Positions 1 through 8,865 of a stretch of 11,854 nucleotides of DNA are shown one piece after another. Positions within the stretch are counted from its first letter, which is position 1, and every line of letters begins with the position of its first letter. The DNA is from Larix sibirica (Eukaryota; Streptophyta; Pinopsida; Pinales; Pinaceae), in assembly GCA_004151065.3 (NCBI GenBank), contig NWUY0303907757.1, positions 1 to 11,854 on the forward strand, written 5' to 3'. The translations under genes were made by a program, and so were the position numbers. Under the pieces are notes generated by a model, which searched no databases, was not told the origin of the DNA, and was given only the letters and a program-made list of their open reading frames with translations.

Positions 1-466
1 CATGTGAATGCTTATGCTTTCGATTATTCATTGAATTCAAGTTATACTATAATTTCACATTAAGATAAAAAATTCAATAGCAAGCTCAACTGGTAAGAGG
101 ATGGAGTTGTCACATAACAAAATGGCATATTCATTAATCCTAATTCGGGATCCCAATCCCATGTTCCATGCTAGATAGGCGTCAATGATAGGGTATGTTG
201 GAACCAGTGCTTTCCACTGGTTGGATGTGTTCCTATGATGCTTCTATGGAGTTTGAATCCACTCTTCAATATATCAAGGAGCTAAATAATTCCTCGCTAG
301 TATTCTCTACAACAAACCATCTTTAGTTAGAAACTTCCAAAGACTCTTTGTTGCCAAGGCTTTACCGAAATGAAATTTTTTTTAGGCCCTATCCCCCTTC
401 ATGTTTGGGTTGTGCAAGGAGTTACCAGCAAGGAAGGTGAAATACATATCTATATTTGTTACCTCA

Positions 467-1640
467 CTATAGGAACTCAAAGCAACGTATTCTTACCTTT
501 TCCAAAGTGCCTTTGGGGATGTGTGCAAGCAAAAACCAGTAGACTGTAATCACTTTTAAGATTGTATTTACCAATATCAAGCACCCTCCCCTAGAGAGCC
601 ACTGAATACACCATAGAATAATCCTAGTCTCAGTTTTATTAATCAACCACATCCAATCCCATTTTCCATATCCACAAGGCTTCCAATGAAAACCTAAGTA
701 CTTCATCCCATCTTGGATTTGATCTATCCTGGAGGGTAAAATATTTAGCACTCTAGGAGTAACCTCATCGCAGATTCCCATGAAGCAAATAGAAGATTCT
801 TTTATGATTAATCTCTGTACATGTAACTATGTAGAATAAAGTCACAATATCTTTAATTGCCTCAGCCACTAATCAACCCATGGGAAAAGAGTGTGATGCC
901 ATCGATGAACTAAAGATGGGTATAAATTCCAGACCACTGACCTAAACAATAGTGAGCATGCCTTCTCTCATGGTCGCTAAAAATACTTGGCTCAATCCTT
1001 CAGCCACCAATAAAAATATATAGGGATATAAGGGACAACCCTTACACAAGACCCTATGCAGCTTGAAAAAAAGGGGAGGACACCCCATTAATTAAAACTA
1101 CAAAAGTAACCTATGAAACACACCCCATGATGCAATTCACTACCAATAAATCCAAGCCAATATAGATCATTAACAACTTGAGTTATATCCAGCTGACCCG
1201 ATCAAAGGCCTTAGTCAAATCGATTTTCATAACCATCATGAACATTTTCTTATGTTTGATGGAGTGGAGGGCCTCCTGGGCTAACCCCATGGCTTCATGA
1301 ATGAATATTTTCTCAAGGAAAGCAAATTGCTCAACAAATATCACTTTTGATAGTAGTCTTTTCAGCATCACTACTATCAATTTAGAGAGTATCTTATAAA
1401 CACTATAACAAAGGGAGATCGGTCAAAAATAATTGAAAGAGTTAGGTTTTCCACTTTGGAGATGAGGGATATAAATGTTGTATTAAAATATCCCAAAATG
1501 TAGCCATTCAACCTAGCCTCTTCAGTAACCTTGAGTATATCATTTCCCAAAAGGTCCTAGAATCCAGTAAAAAATTCTATAGTCCGGTTATTAGGCTCTA
1601 GATTTTTATCTTTTTGAAATGTGGACATAACTAAAAGTAA
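467..1640 (-). other. Reverse transcriptase domain of LINE ORF2, inactivated
   Basis: Fingers and palm motifs of a plant L1 reverse transcriptase follow in order. They are LEPNNRTIEFFTGF (near 1575-1610), an ATFI-ALIPKV-like segment near 1455-1480, the PISLC-YK-SKL segment (about 1385-1422), QEALHSIKHKK and MKIDLTKAFDRVSWI (1183-1380, with first catalytic Asp intact), then VLINGVSSPFF and, after a frameshift, GCPLYPYIFLLVAEGLS (about 990-1040). The catalytic F-x-D-D box reads FIDG at 898-909: the second Asp is Gly and a TAG precedes it. The thumb region at 467-781 contains MKYLGFHWKP and WLSRGGCLILVNTILKVITVYW. The stops and lost Asp exclude polymerase activity. Confidence 0.92.
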
Positions 1641-2289
1641 ATCCTCACTTGTGATTTCCTTTAATAAAGTTTGATTGTCCTCTTCAGAAACTAGTTGAGG
1701 GAAATAAGTGCACATTTAGATGCTTTCTGTGATATTCACCCAAACTAGTTCCTTCAAAATATTTTCAAAGTGCTTCACTCCTAGTTTAGAAAGTCCCTCA
1801 AAATCACAAACCAACTCACCATCCTCTCCTTGTAAATCCCGTGTGGTGTTAACATTCTAGTGTTGACGAGCATATTGGTGAAAGAAATTGGTATTCTCTA
1901 ACCAAAGTGAGCCAAGTGGTTCGACTTTTTAAATGCCACTCTTCCTCAATGTCCATCGACATTTTCTTCTCATAGGATTCACATACTTTAAGCCTATCGA
2001 TTTCCCCAACATTAAAAGTTCTATCAGTGTTTTGTGAGTAAAGAGATTCAATTTTCAATTCCACCTCCCTTAATAACTTATCTCTATTCATGTGCCTTTC
2101 GACTGCCCATTTTACAACCTGCTCCTTGAACGTCTTTAAAGATGTTGTGAACTATGCAATGGTTTACAACTAAACATTTATATCTAAGCTAATCCAATTT
2201 ACCACAACTAGCTTCTAAAACTCCTCCTTTGAAAGCCACCCTGGGTCGAACTTAAAGGGGCTAGCAAGCTTGATATCTTGGTAGTCAAG

Positions 2290-2978
2290 TTGTAGAAGAA
2301 CTAGATAGTGATTATAAATTCCACCTGATGCTTCCCACGTCCTATACTAGTCCATTATTTGTCGTACCCACTCCGAGACAATAAAGCAGTCTAGCCTCTT
2401 CAACATGATATCCATGTCGATTATGTAATTTCTCCACATGGGTTGGAGTGACATTGGCTCTACATCAACCAACCCATGATCCTCTATTTGATCTCTAAAA
2501 TAATTTTCCATCCTGTCAACCCTAGCAATCTCACCCCAAATTTTGTCACTATTCATGGTGAAATTTAGGTCCCCGCCAATGATCACCCTCCACGATCCAA
2601 GAAAAATGTAGGAGAAGAATATGTCCCAAAAATCCTGCTTCTCCCCATACAAACCATAAACATTCATCACTGTAAGGGATTGACCGAGTCCTTTACAAGA
2701 GAATTTTGTGCTAAGTCTTGACAAAACAACAAAAGAATTGTTAAGAAACAATAAAAAATTCCAACCAGAAATAATCCCACCTGGCATTTCAGAAGAATCT
2801 ACAGAATTAAAGACCCAATTTGGCAACAATCTCTTTAGGTCGCTCGTCAAACCATCCCCTCCCCCCATGGTCTCCTAAATAAGTAGCATATCATATCTTT
2901 TTTATCCACTAGTTTGTGAAGGGCCAATCACTTACTAGGGTTACCCAAGCCCCTAATGTTGAGAGTGAGAAGAATCAT
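2290..2978 (-). other. Apurinic endonuclease (EEP) domain of LINE ORF2, inactivated
   Basis: This domain nicks target DNA to prime reverse transcription. Motifs in order are LNIRGLG with the active-site Asn near 2960, ET of the QET motif (catalytic Glu kept, preceding Gln now a stop), PGGIISGW, VNVYGLYGEKQDFW, IIGGDLNFTMNSDKIWG (catalytic GGD-N kept) and RLDCFIVSEW. The last catalytic motif, normally S-D-H, reads Y-N-H in GGIYNHYLVLLQLD, with AAT (Asn) at 2311-2313 in place of the Asp codon. From 2868 down to 2311 the frame is open apart from one stop after position 2350, so this is the best-preserved part of the element. Confidence 0.9.
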
Positions 2979-2989
2979 TTGTTTACCAC

Positions 2990-4607
2990 CTTTGCAAGTA
3001 TGGTTCTCTAAGTAATCAAGATATCTTAGCTTGTTTACCCTGCTAAATTTCCAAGAGAGATCTTTCCGAATCATGCTGAAGGGAAGACTTTCTTCTTAAT
3101 ACACCAATGTTCTTTTTTGATTTGGAAACCCCTAATCCCCTTGAAATTTTTTGGGATAGACCTTGGTCGAATTTAAAGGGAATAATTGATAAGGCCTCTG
3201 CCTCTACTTAAAAGAGTGGAATCCCCCCTGGGAACGCCTCACAACTACTCCCCGTAGACCCCCTCAGAGGTTCCTTACATAGGCTGGTAGTGGACTTAGC
3301 CACATTTATCCCTTTCGATAAGGTCCCTTTTGATGGAGGATTCGAATTTATAGACCCCCCCTTAGAAAGAGTCCTACCCTTCACCCCCTTTTCCAAAGTG
3401 GTCCAAGAGTAAAGGATATCCAAAGTGAAGTTAGTAGAAACATCAAATGACAAAGGAAAATCCTTACCAACATCTGGAACCATTCATGGGTCTAAAGAGA
3501 CCACTAAAGAGTCGTTTGAGGGTGAATGCAGCACATGAACTCTGTCATCCTTACACTACACTTTGAATAGGGAGGTTGGATTCTATCTACTGAATATATA
3601 ACTGGTATTAGAGGATGGCAAGGCTTGCTCCTCGTTCATCTCCACCTTGAATGCATTCTCAACTTCCTCACATTGGGTTCCCCTAGAACGTGGGGACCCA
3701 AGGGGGTGATGTCTTTTGGAGTGATAAACTCTTTGTCATTGTCTCTCAAAGTATCCTCCACGCTCTTATTGTCATTGCCAATATGAGAGATATGTCTCTC
3801 CTTTCACTAGTGTTGTCTAGTGAAGGGAAAGCAACAATATAGGATAATTTGGCCATGATTGTGGCATCGTACACAGTGAAAAGGGAGGTTCTGGTAGTCC
3901 AAAAGTTGAATATCAACCTTCCCATCAAACTACAGTTCTATGCTATCAAATAAACCTTCCCTTGTGTCAATGTACACATGGACACAAGCCACTGATCAGG
4001 CGTGGTTGTTGTGAAAGAGGAGTCGACCTTAATAGTATTTCCCAAACGATTGTCGAGATACTCTAGAAAATTCTTCATCTAGAATTTGAGTGGGATACCA
4101 AGTTCCTTTACCCAAATGGAAACACTAAGAGATTTCTCCCTATGAGGCTCGAAGACTAGATTCCGAGACTTTAAGGAGATATACACCAATCCCCAGAACC
4201 ACACTCCATCAAGGATTTCAGTAGCAACCTCCTCCACTTTGAAGGAAAAAACAATCCATCCTTTCATTGTAATATTAAAGGAAAATCCATAACAAAAAAT
4301 GCAAGCCCATTATTCCCTATCTATTGGTTCAATGTATCTATTGGCATTCTCCTTCCAAAGAACCTGGCTACGAGCGTCTTTTCCAACAGATCTAGGATGT
4401 GTTCGACTTTCATGTCACCCCCAACCACCATCCTGATCGCAAAGTCGCGCTTTCGATGACTTTATGAGGGCATATGTTTTTGTTGACCCCAAAAGGTAGA
4501 GGCCCATCAAATGCGGGGAAACCAGCCAAGCAATCCAAATCAATATCCCAACCCACAAAGTCGACTCCTTGTGCTTTTGCAAAGACTACAAGAGGAGAGA
4601 CTTCCAA
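2990..4607 (-). pseudogene. LINE ORF1 pseudogene: DUF4283-like domain plus zinc knuckle
   Basis: ORF1 of plant L1 elements encodes an RNA-binding protein that packages the element's RNA. Here it is split over several frames. Near 4330-4370 the minus strand reads ARFFGRRMPIDTL, the start of a DUF4283-type domain. At 4267-4082 it reads through SVSIWVKELGIPLKF, the typical WV-LP-LPLEFW-like segment. The next codon (4079-4081) is TAG where tryptophan is usual, and the same frame continues with LDNRLGNTIKVDSSF. After a frameshift near 3990 comes DYQNLPFHCVRCHNHGQ, which enters the zinc knuckle at 3834-3875. The region 3483-3208 is a Ser/Thr/Gly/Lys-rich tail without a known fold. Upstream, 4607-4410 (including PFGVNKNICPHKVIES) is probably the N-terminal part. 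The true start codon cannot be chosen. At least four frame changes rule out a functional protein. Confidence 0.85.
3834..3875 (-). other. Damaged CCHC zinc knuckle of LINE ORF1
   Basis: The minus strand encodes CVRCHNHGQIILYC. This matches the C-x2-C-x4-H-x4-C nucleic-acid-binding knuckle that follows DUF4283 in plant LINE ORF1 proteins, except that the histidine after glycine is glutamine (CAA instead of CAT or CAC). All three cysteines remain. It confirms the ORF1 assignment and shows that zinc binding is probably lost. Confidence 0.8.
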
Positions 4608-5106
4608 CTAACCTTTTGAGAAGCCAGATACAATACCCCCCTCTTACGTTGGATTGGGAGAAGAAGAGGCTCGAGACAATGGTTTATTTCAGACGTGACT
4701 AGTCTGCAGTAATGAGTTAATGCTCCTAGGGAGTGCGTCAGTTGTTAGATTCGTGTCATTTCCAAGTGGAGCAATCTGTCCTAAATTTACAGTACTCCAA
4801 TCTACTTTTAAAGATGCATCCTATTGCAGTAAAAGTGTCTTAGAGAACCCTCTTGGTGCCCTAGGGTCCAATGAAGAAGGAGTGCCCAAAGGATCCCCGA
4901 TTCAGACAATATGATGCTAAGTAGCATCGATAGTCCCTAAGCTTTACCACAATCACCTGAAGAAACAAAAATGTCTCTCGTGGAGATGGTCCTCTACATA
5001 GTCCAAGAGCTAGATGTCCTCCTCTTCCCCTGTGGCCAGGTTTTATACAAAAACCCTAGAGGAGACCTACATTGCATCCTCAGTTTTCCTAGATCCACCC
5101 CTCTTC
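4608..5106 (-). other. Probable 5' leader / upstream part of the LINE
   Basis: This stretch lies upstream of the recognisable LINE ORF1 and has LINE-like rather than spacer-like composition. No domain is recognised in any frame. A plus-strand open frame at 4720-4914 and another at 4511-4702 match nothing I know and run antisense to the element. Reading it as the 5' UTR and perhaps the first codons of ORF1 is an inference from position and from the composition break near 5106. Confidence 0.5.
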
Positions 5107-5107
5107 C

Positions 5108-5186
5108 GATGTTAAAACAAATCATTTAATCCATTATCATTTTTTAAGAAAAAATGATAATAGATTAAATAATTTATTTTAATGTC
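5108..5186. repeat. Near-perfect hairpin (38-bp arms, 3-nt loop)
   Basis: Arms 5108-5145 and 5149-5186 are inverted copies separated by AAG. Thirty-three of 38 positions pair exactly. The five that differ (5110/5184, 5111/5183, 5118/5176, 5123/5171, 5132/5162) are all transitions. It is AT-rich and directly abuts the inferred 5' end of the LINE. It could be a foldback or MITE-type element, or a snap-back created when the LINE inserted. No target-site duplication is visible beside it. Confidence 0.85.
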
Positions 5187-5800
5187 TTTTTTTATCCAAA
5201 ATATTGGAGAAAAACTTGTTTAAACTTACATAGTTTTGGTGCATTAACATGTTATGAAAAATATTAGTATTACAAATATTTTTAAATGAAGATTCATATT
5301 TAATGTGGGTATATACAAGATATTTTAAGAGAAAATTATTTTTATCTTCCAATGTTATTCAAGGAAAACCACATCACCTAAAATAACCCACTCATGTGGT
5401 CCATAAAGGTGATGCCTCTAGGTCTTGGGCCATTAATATGTTTCCTTATGTTAGAGAAAGATAAGTTCTTATACAATCAAATAAACTTTTAGATCTTACT
5501 CAAAGACCAAATTGCTTATATAAATTACCTAAATTATTTGGTTTATAAATATATATTTAAAAATTAAAATAAATTTATTTACTACTTGATTCATTTAATA
5601 TTTGGTAAAATACTTAAATGATAGTTCTAAAAATATAAAAATATATATGATTAAAATTTTCCATTTATAATTATTTTTAAAAGATAAACAAATACTTTTA
5701 TATTTAAAGGATAGACAAATTTATTTTTATATATGTTTTCCAAATGTTTTTTAAAACTTACTTTTAATGTATCCAACATCCACTACTTATCAAAAGATAT
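5187..5800. other. AT-rich spacer without recognisable gene
   Basis: Long A/T runs and frequent stops occur in all frames. The only structure seen is a short inverted pair, CATCACCT at 5372-5379 with AGGTGATG at 5407-5414, which competes with ACCACAT/ATGTGGT (5368-5374 and 5394-5400). No open frame, transposon terminus or RNA gene is supported. Confidence 0.6.
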
Positions 5801-5862
5801 TAGGTAAGATGTTATAATGTACTCAATGATAATAGGTAAGATGTTATAATGTATTTAATGAC
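5801..5862. repeat. Two-copy tandem repeat, 32-bp period
   Basis: The 21-base string beginning TAGGTAAGATGTTATAAT occurs at 5801 and again at 5833. The following bases are similar but diverged (ACTCAATGATAA against TTTAATGAC). It is a local duplication of moderate age with no coding content. Confidence 0.85.
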
Positions 5863-6050
5863 ATGTGACTTCATTATTGACTAAACTTACTAATCATGAT
5901 GACTTTCACTATTCAACCAATACCGACTAAAAAAGGACAAACATATCACATATGAAATTTCAATCATTTAACTTTCTACATTAATATCAATCTGCAAGGC
6001 CCCACGTTATCTCTCACCTTACATACTTCCATAATATCTTCATCCTATGC

Positions 6051-6058
6051 ATAAATAA
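6051..6058 (+). promoter_or_regulatory. TATA-like element upstream of the 89-bp duplication
   Basis: ATAAATAA within GCATAAATAAG sits 20-35 bases upstream of ACTCATTCACAGAGGAC, a plausible plant initiation region. The flanking CCACGTTATCTC stretch and the short GTCCTC/GAGGAC stem (6059-6064 and 6084-6089) are also promoter-like. No credible coding sequence follows, so it may be an orphan promoter fragment or chance in AT-rich DNA. Confidence 0.25.
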
Positions 6059-6070
6059 GTCCTCGTCCCT

Positions 6071-6248
6071 AAACTCATTCACAGAGGACAAGAAAGTAAA
6101 AAATATTAAGACTCATCTCATTTCTACCCCCGTATATCTATGATCTACGTACATGTAACAAACTCATTCACAGAGGACAAGAAAGTAAAAAATATTAAGA
6201 CTCATCTCATTTCTACCCCCGTATATCTATGATCTACGTACATGTAAC
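6071..6248. repeat. Exact 89-bp tandem duplication
   Basis: Positions 6071-6159 and 6160-6248 are identical by direct reading, one after the other with no spacer, and differ only in their outside flanks. The unit starts AAACTCATTCACAGAGGACA and ends CTACGTACATGTAAC. Zero divergence means a recent event compared with the decayed transposons around it, or an assembly artefact. It lies directly downstream of the TATA-like site. Confidence 0.97.
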
Positions 6249-6746
6249 ATGTATTAATGTATTCAAGAATGGGATTGCAATGCAACATTTATAGCGTAGC
6301 CAAGGATTTTCCTTCGTCGCCATGACTGCAGTTGTCCTTCTCCCTTTTTACAATTTACAACGTCCCTTTGCCATCATTTGATGAGATTATTACCTTACTA
6401 CCCATGCATTTATTTGGTCTCATAACAACAATGGCTCTATGTGTAGCATTGCACCTCTAGGGATCACATTGCACCTCTAGGAATCACTTCCAACCATTTG
6501 GAGGCATAATCCTTCAGTGCGACACACCCCATAGAAGAAGATGGGATTGTTTCCCATCTCTTTTTATCCAAGGCTTGAATATTTTTGTCTAGTACTTGAG
6601 AAGGGCTTGACAAATGTTAAGAATCACTACTTCTCTCAAAATGGGAGCATCCCTCCCACATTTCATGACATCATTTTAGGGGTCACTTGCTCTCTCTCGT
6701 GCAAGGTGGCCTTTACTTGGAAAATGAGGCTCAAGGATTGAACCAT
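6249..6746. other. Spacer with no recognised gene
   Basis: This stretch is less AT-rich than the DNA to its left. A plus-strand open frame at 6541-6741 has no motif I recognise and no supporting signals. The only repeat seen is the 20-bp duplication at 6447-6486. It may be degraded transposon sequence, but nothing allows a family call. Confidence 0.5.
6447..6486. repeat. 20-bp tandem duplication
   Basis: CATTGCACCTCTAGGGATCA at 6447-6466 is followed directly by the same 20 bases with one G-to-A change at 6467-6486. Confidence 0.93.
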
Positions 6747-7183
6747 TGTTATGGCCCTACTTAGGGGGTAATGGGGGGCCAGAGGGTCCATCAAAGTGGA
6801 GACCATTCAATGTCAAGTGGACTAGGTCCACTATATTGTTATTATTAAATAAGGCATGCTAAGTTAGTGCATAAAATTTGTAATGGGACCTCATTAAAGA
6901 AGGTCCACTAGGTAGTTAGGAGGTTAGGAGGTTAGCATCGTATGATGATTTTATAAAAATAGATGAGTCCTCCTTTTGAGGGGTGTAGAAGAATATTGTA
7001 TGTTGAGCTTAGCTCATTAGGAGGAAGCCCCTTCGAAGAGACAAATGAATAGGGTTTGATTCATCCCATCAAAAGAATCATTTTCATATAATAATAGAGA
7101 GTTATTTATTGAATATCTATTGTGTTGTTTATATTTTTGATATCTTTTGTATAAGATCTAAATTTATATTTGGGTTTATAACA
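6747..7183 (+). mobile_element. Possible solo LTR or LTR fragment
   Basis: The stretch begins TGTTATGGCC and could end ATAACA, giving TG...CA ends. It contains a TATA-like TATAAAAAT at 6952-6960, followed by a region with short dyads (GAGCTTAGCTC, CTTCGAAG) of the kind seen in LTR R/U5 segments. Just upstream of the TATA is an 8-bp microrepeat. Against the call, no clear primer-binding site, polypurine tract, second LTR or target duplication is visible. Boundaries are guesses. Confidence 0.25.
6915..6935. repeat. 8-bp microrepeat (GTTAGGAG)
   Basis: GTTAGGAG is repeated at 6915-6922 and 6923-6930, followed by a partial GTTAG at 6931-6935. Confidence 0.9.
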
Positions 7184-7715
7184 ACCATCAAGCTCAAGCC
7201 TTTGGTAGTCAACCCTAAAGAAGACTATTTTAGCTGTCATTGGTTGATTCTTCACTTTATCATTTTTTGGCCAAAGCTATCTCATCTCAACTCTTGGATG
7301 TCAATATCGTAGAAAACATTTATGTTTGGGGATGTCTTTACCCATGTTTGTTCCAAAGGATTCTTCATTGTGGATTTTTTTGGAAGTCAATGATAAAGAA
7401 ATGACGTTGAAAAACAACCACTAACTCTAGGGGAATGTTGATGTGTTTAAGTAGTGTTGCCACCATCCTTTGATCCTTACATAGAGATCCTAACCTCTCT
7501 CCTAATTTGATTGAGAATTCTAATTCTCATTCTCCATTTGTGAACATTTGACTCCTTCGTGCGCTATTGTAGAATATATGGGAAAATCAATTCTAGTGTT
7601 CCTCTTCATTTATGAAATTTGGATTCCTTTCGTGTTGTAGGGAACATGTGGGAAAATATATTTTAGTCTTCCCATATACCACTATTTTTTGTCATAAAAC
7701 CACGTACATAAGGAT
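7184..7715. other. Spacer with no recognised gene
   Basis: No convincing reading frame or transposon end is visible. The plus-strand open frame at 7109-7312 begins inside the possible LTR, is rich in hydrophobic residues from T-rich DNA, and shows no motif. A GGAA-containing phrase recurs loosely near 7570-7670 (a GTGGGAAAATATATT-like string), which suggests an old diverged local duplication. Confidence 0.4.
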
Positions 7716-8420
7716 TTGTATCTAGGTGTATGTGAATTTGGACCTATGAAAAAAGAATTTATTTGTATGTGGAAGGATTTATATAGATTTGAAAGTTGGA
7801 CTATATTCAATGTGAAAGTGGATTTCAGATGCAATGCTTATTTCATGCCTACTCACCTGGATATTTCATTTCTAGGGATTCCTTCTCAAAGAATTCAATG
7901 AAAACAGAAAATCCCTAAAGCACACTTAGTGGATTGGAGTGAACCAATATCATCTCTTAGTTGAGTGTGAGAAGGTGTAAGAAGACCTTTGAGCTTAAAT
8001 CAAGTCAAGCTAAACCATGATATTGTTCATCCTCAGCAAGATGAGGGGGTTCAATATCAATGGAATTTTCTCAAACAACCTCTAAATACTCGAGAGAAAA
8101 ATGAATGCCAATTTACTACAGGAAGGCCTTCAAGAGGTTTGAGTGCAGTGTGTGGTTCTCCCTCTCAAGAGGAATGTGTGGGAATTGGATTCAAGTCAAA
8201 ATATGAAAAGAAAAAGAAAAAAAAATATCACTTGCATTAGTAGTTGTCGAGGATGATCCTAATTGGAAATCAACATTTTTTAATAGTATTAGAGCTTATG
8301 ATCCTCCATGGACATCCTATTGCCCAAGAAGAAAAACATTGAATGGGGTCAAGAATACTTTAAGAAGTCTATGGGAAATTCGAAGAATTAAGATTAGGGA
8401 AAACATATTCAGTATAGCTT
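7716..8420 (+). pseudogene. Possible hAT-type transposase N-terminal remnant (speculative)
   Basis: Two short pieces in a plausible order hint at a plant hAT transposase, an enzyme that cuts and pastes DNA elements. First, near 7820-7975, the plus strand reads VDFRCN, followed in another frame by GVNQYHL and ECEKV, which resemble the cysteine pair and the HL...CEKVPED end of a BED zinc finger. About 100 codons later, near 8260-8350, FFNSIRAYDPPW and KTLNGVKNTL resemble the F--MI--YGPGYKPP---LRG--L segment that starts many hAT catalytic regions. Between them is an open frame at 7989-8240 ending in a lysine-rich run. No DDE residues, terminal repeats or target duplications were found. The similarity may be chance. 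Confidence 0.2.
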
Positions 8421-8865
8421 AGGTATTGCCTTGTTGTAGCCATATTTTTTATTTTTTAACCACAAATAAGTATGATGTTTAAAAGTATACAAGTTTGGAA
8501 TGGGCATTGATGATTATTACTTTTAAGGTCCATTTTTGAACTCTAGGGGTTGGTTTTGGGATAAAATGTGCATCATAACTAAAAGGGAAAAATCCCTATA
8601 GGGACATCGCTAATGAAATGGATAACCAAGTATCACTATGGTTAGTATATATTTTTATATTGAACTCATTAGTGGACCTAAGGGCCATTGGAAAATTTCG
8701 AATGTATTAAAAAAACATTACATCAAATAGATTAATTATGCATTTTAAGAAAAGTATTTGTGTAGGAATAGGAATATCAAATATCTCTTGGCACGTGGTT
8801 CCATGCATTGAAATCTAGGACTCACCTACCTCCCATGGACAACTTGGCCTTTGCAAGGAGGCCAT
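8421..8865. other. AT-rich spacer, nothing recognised
   Basis: All frames are interrupted often. Homopolymer T and A runs occur (for example around 8447-8458 and 8709-8715). There is no repeat, element end or RNA gene that I can support. Confidence 0.5.

Larger units (their letters stand above)
1..2978 (-). pseudogene. LINE ORF2 pseudogene: endonuclease and reverse transcriptase, truncated by the window edge
   Basis: ORF2 supplies the target-nicking endonuclease and the reverse transcriptase. The likely start is the ATG at 2976-2978, which opens MILLTLNIRGLG, the normal N-terminus of plant LINE endonucleases. The reading then changes frame near 2895, 1895, 1445, in a seven-A run (plus strand) at 1066-1072, near 940, and again between about 890 and 800. 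In-frame stops include TAG replacing the glutamine of the QET motif just before 2868 and TGA replacing the arginine of the RPIS motif at 1423-1425. After the reverse transcriptase, KALATKSLWKFLTKDGLL (310-363) and WKALVPTYPIIDAYLAWNMG (157-216) are recognisable post-RT segments. The zinc-finger or RNase H C-terminus, if present, is off the left edge. Confidence 0.93.
1..5106 (-). mobile_element. Degenerate plant L1-type LINE retrotransposon, 3' end outside the window
   Basis: A non-LTR retrotransposon read on the minus strand, with domains in the expected order: DUF4283-like ORF1 with zinc knuckle, then ORF2 with endonuclease, reverse transcriptase and a conserved post-RT region. Such elements copy themselves by target-primed reverse transcription in the nucleus. 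The right limit is inferred from composition: the sequence changes from mixed GC to strongly AT-rich near 5106, just before a hairpin. The left side continues beyond base 1, so the 3' UTR, poly(A) tail and target-site duplication cannot be seen. Both ORFs carry many frameshifts and stops, so the copy is old and not autonomous. Family assignment is confident; the exact 5' end is not. Confidence 0.92.

Noticed and set aside
4511-4914. Two plus-strand open frames of 63 and 64 codons opposite the LINE
   Set aside because: They are antisense to the LINE leader and ORF1 start, match no known motif and have no supporting signals.
1-5106. Bacterial group II intron or retron reverse transcriptase
   Set aside because: The DUF4283-like ORF1, zinc knuckle, apurinic endonuclease and GCPLYPYIF-type palm are specific to plant L1-type LINEs.
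5108-5186. MicroRNA precursor
   Set aside because: The stem is extremely AT-rich with a 3-base loop and near-perfect pairing, more like a foldback or inverted-repeat element; there is no evidence of a defined mature strand.
6140-6232. 30-codon plus-strand frame spanning the junction of the 89-bp duplication
   Set aside because: It exists only because of the duplication, ends in the second copy and has no motif or conserved context.
6541-6741. 66-codon plus-strand open frame
   Set aside because: No recognised domain, no upstream signals, and length within chance for this composition.
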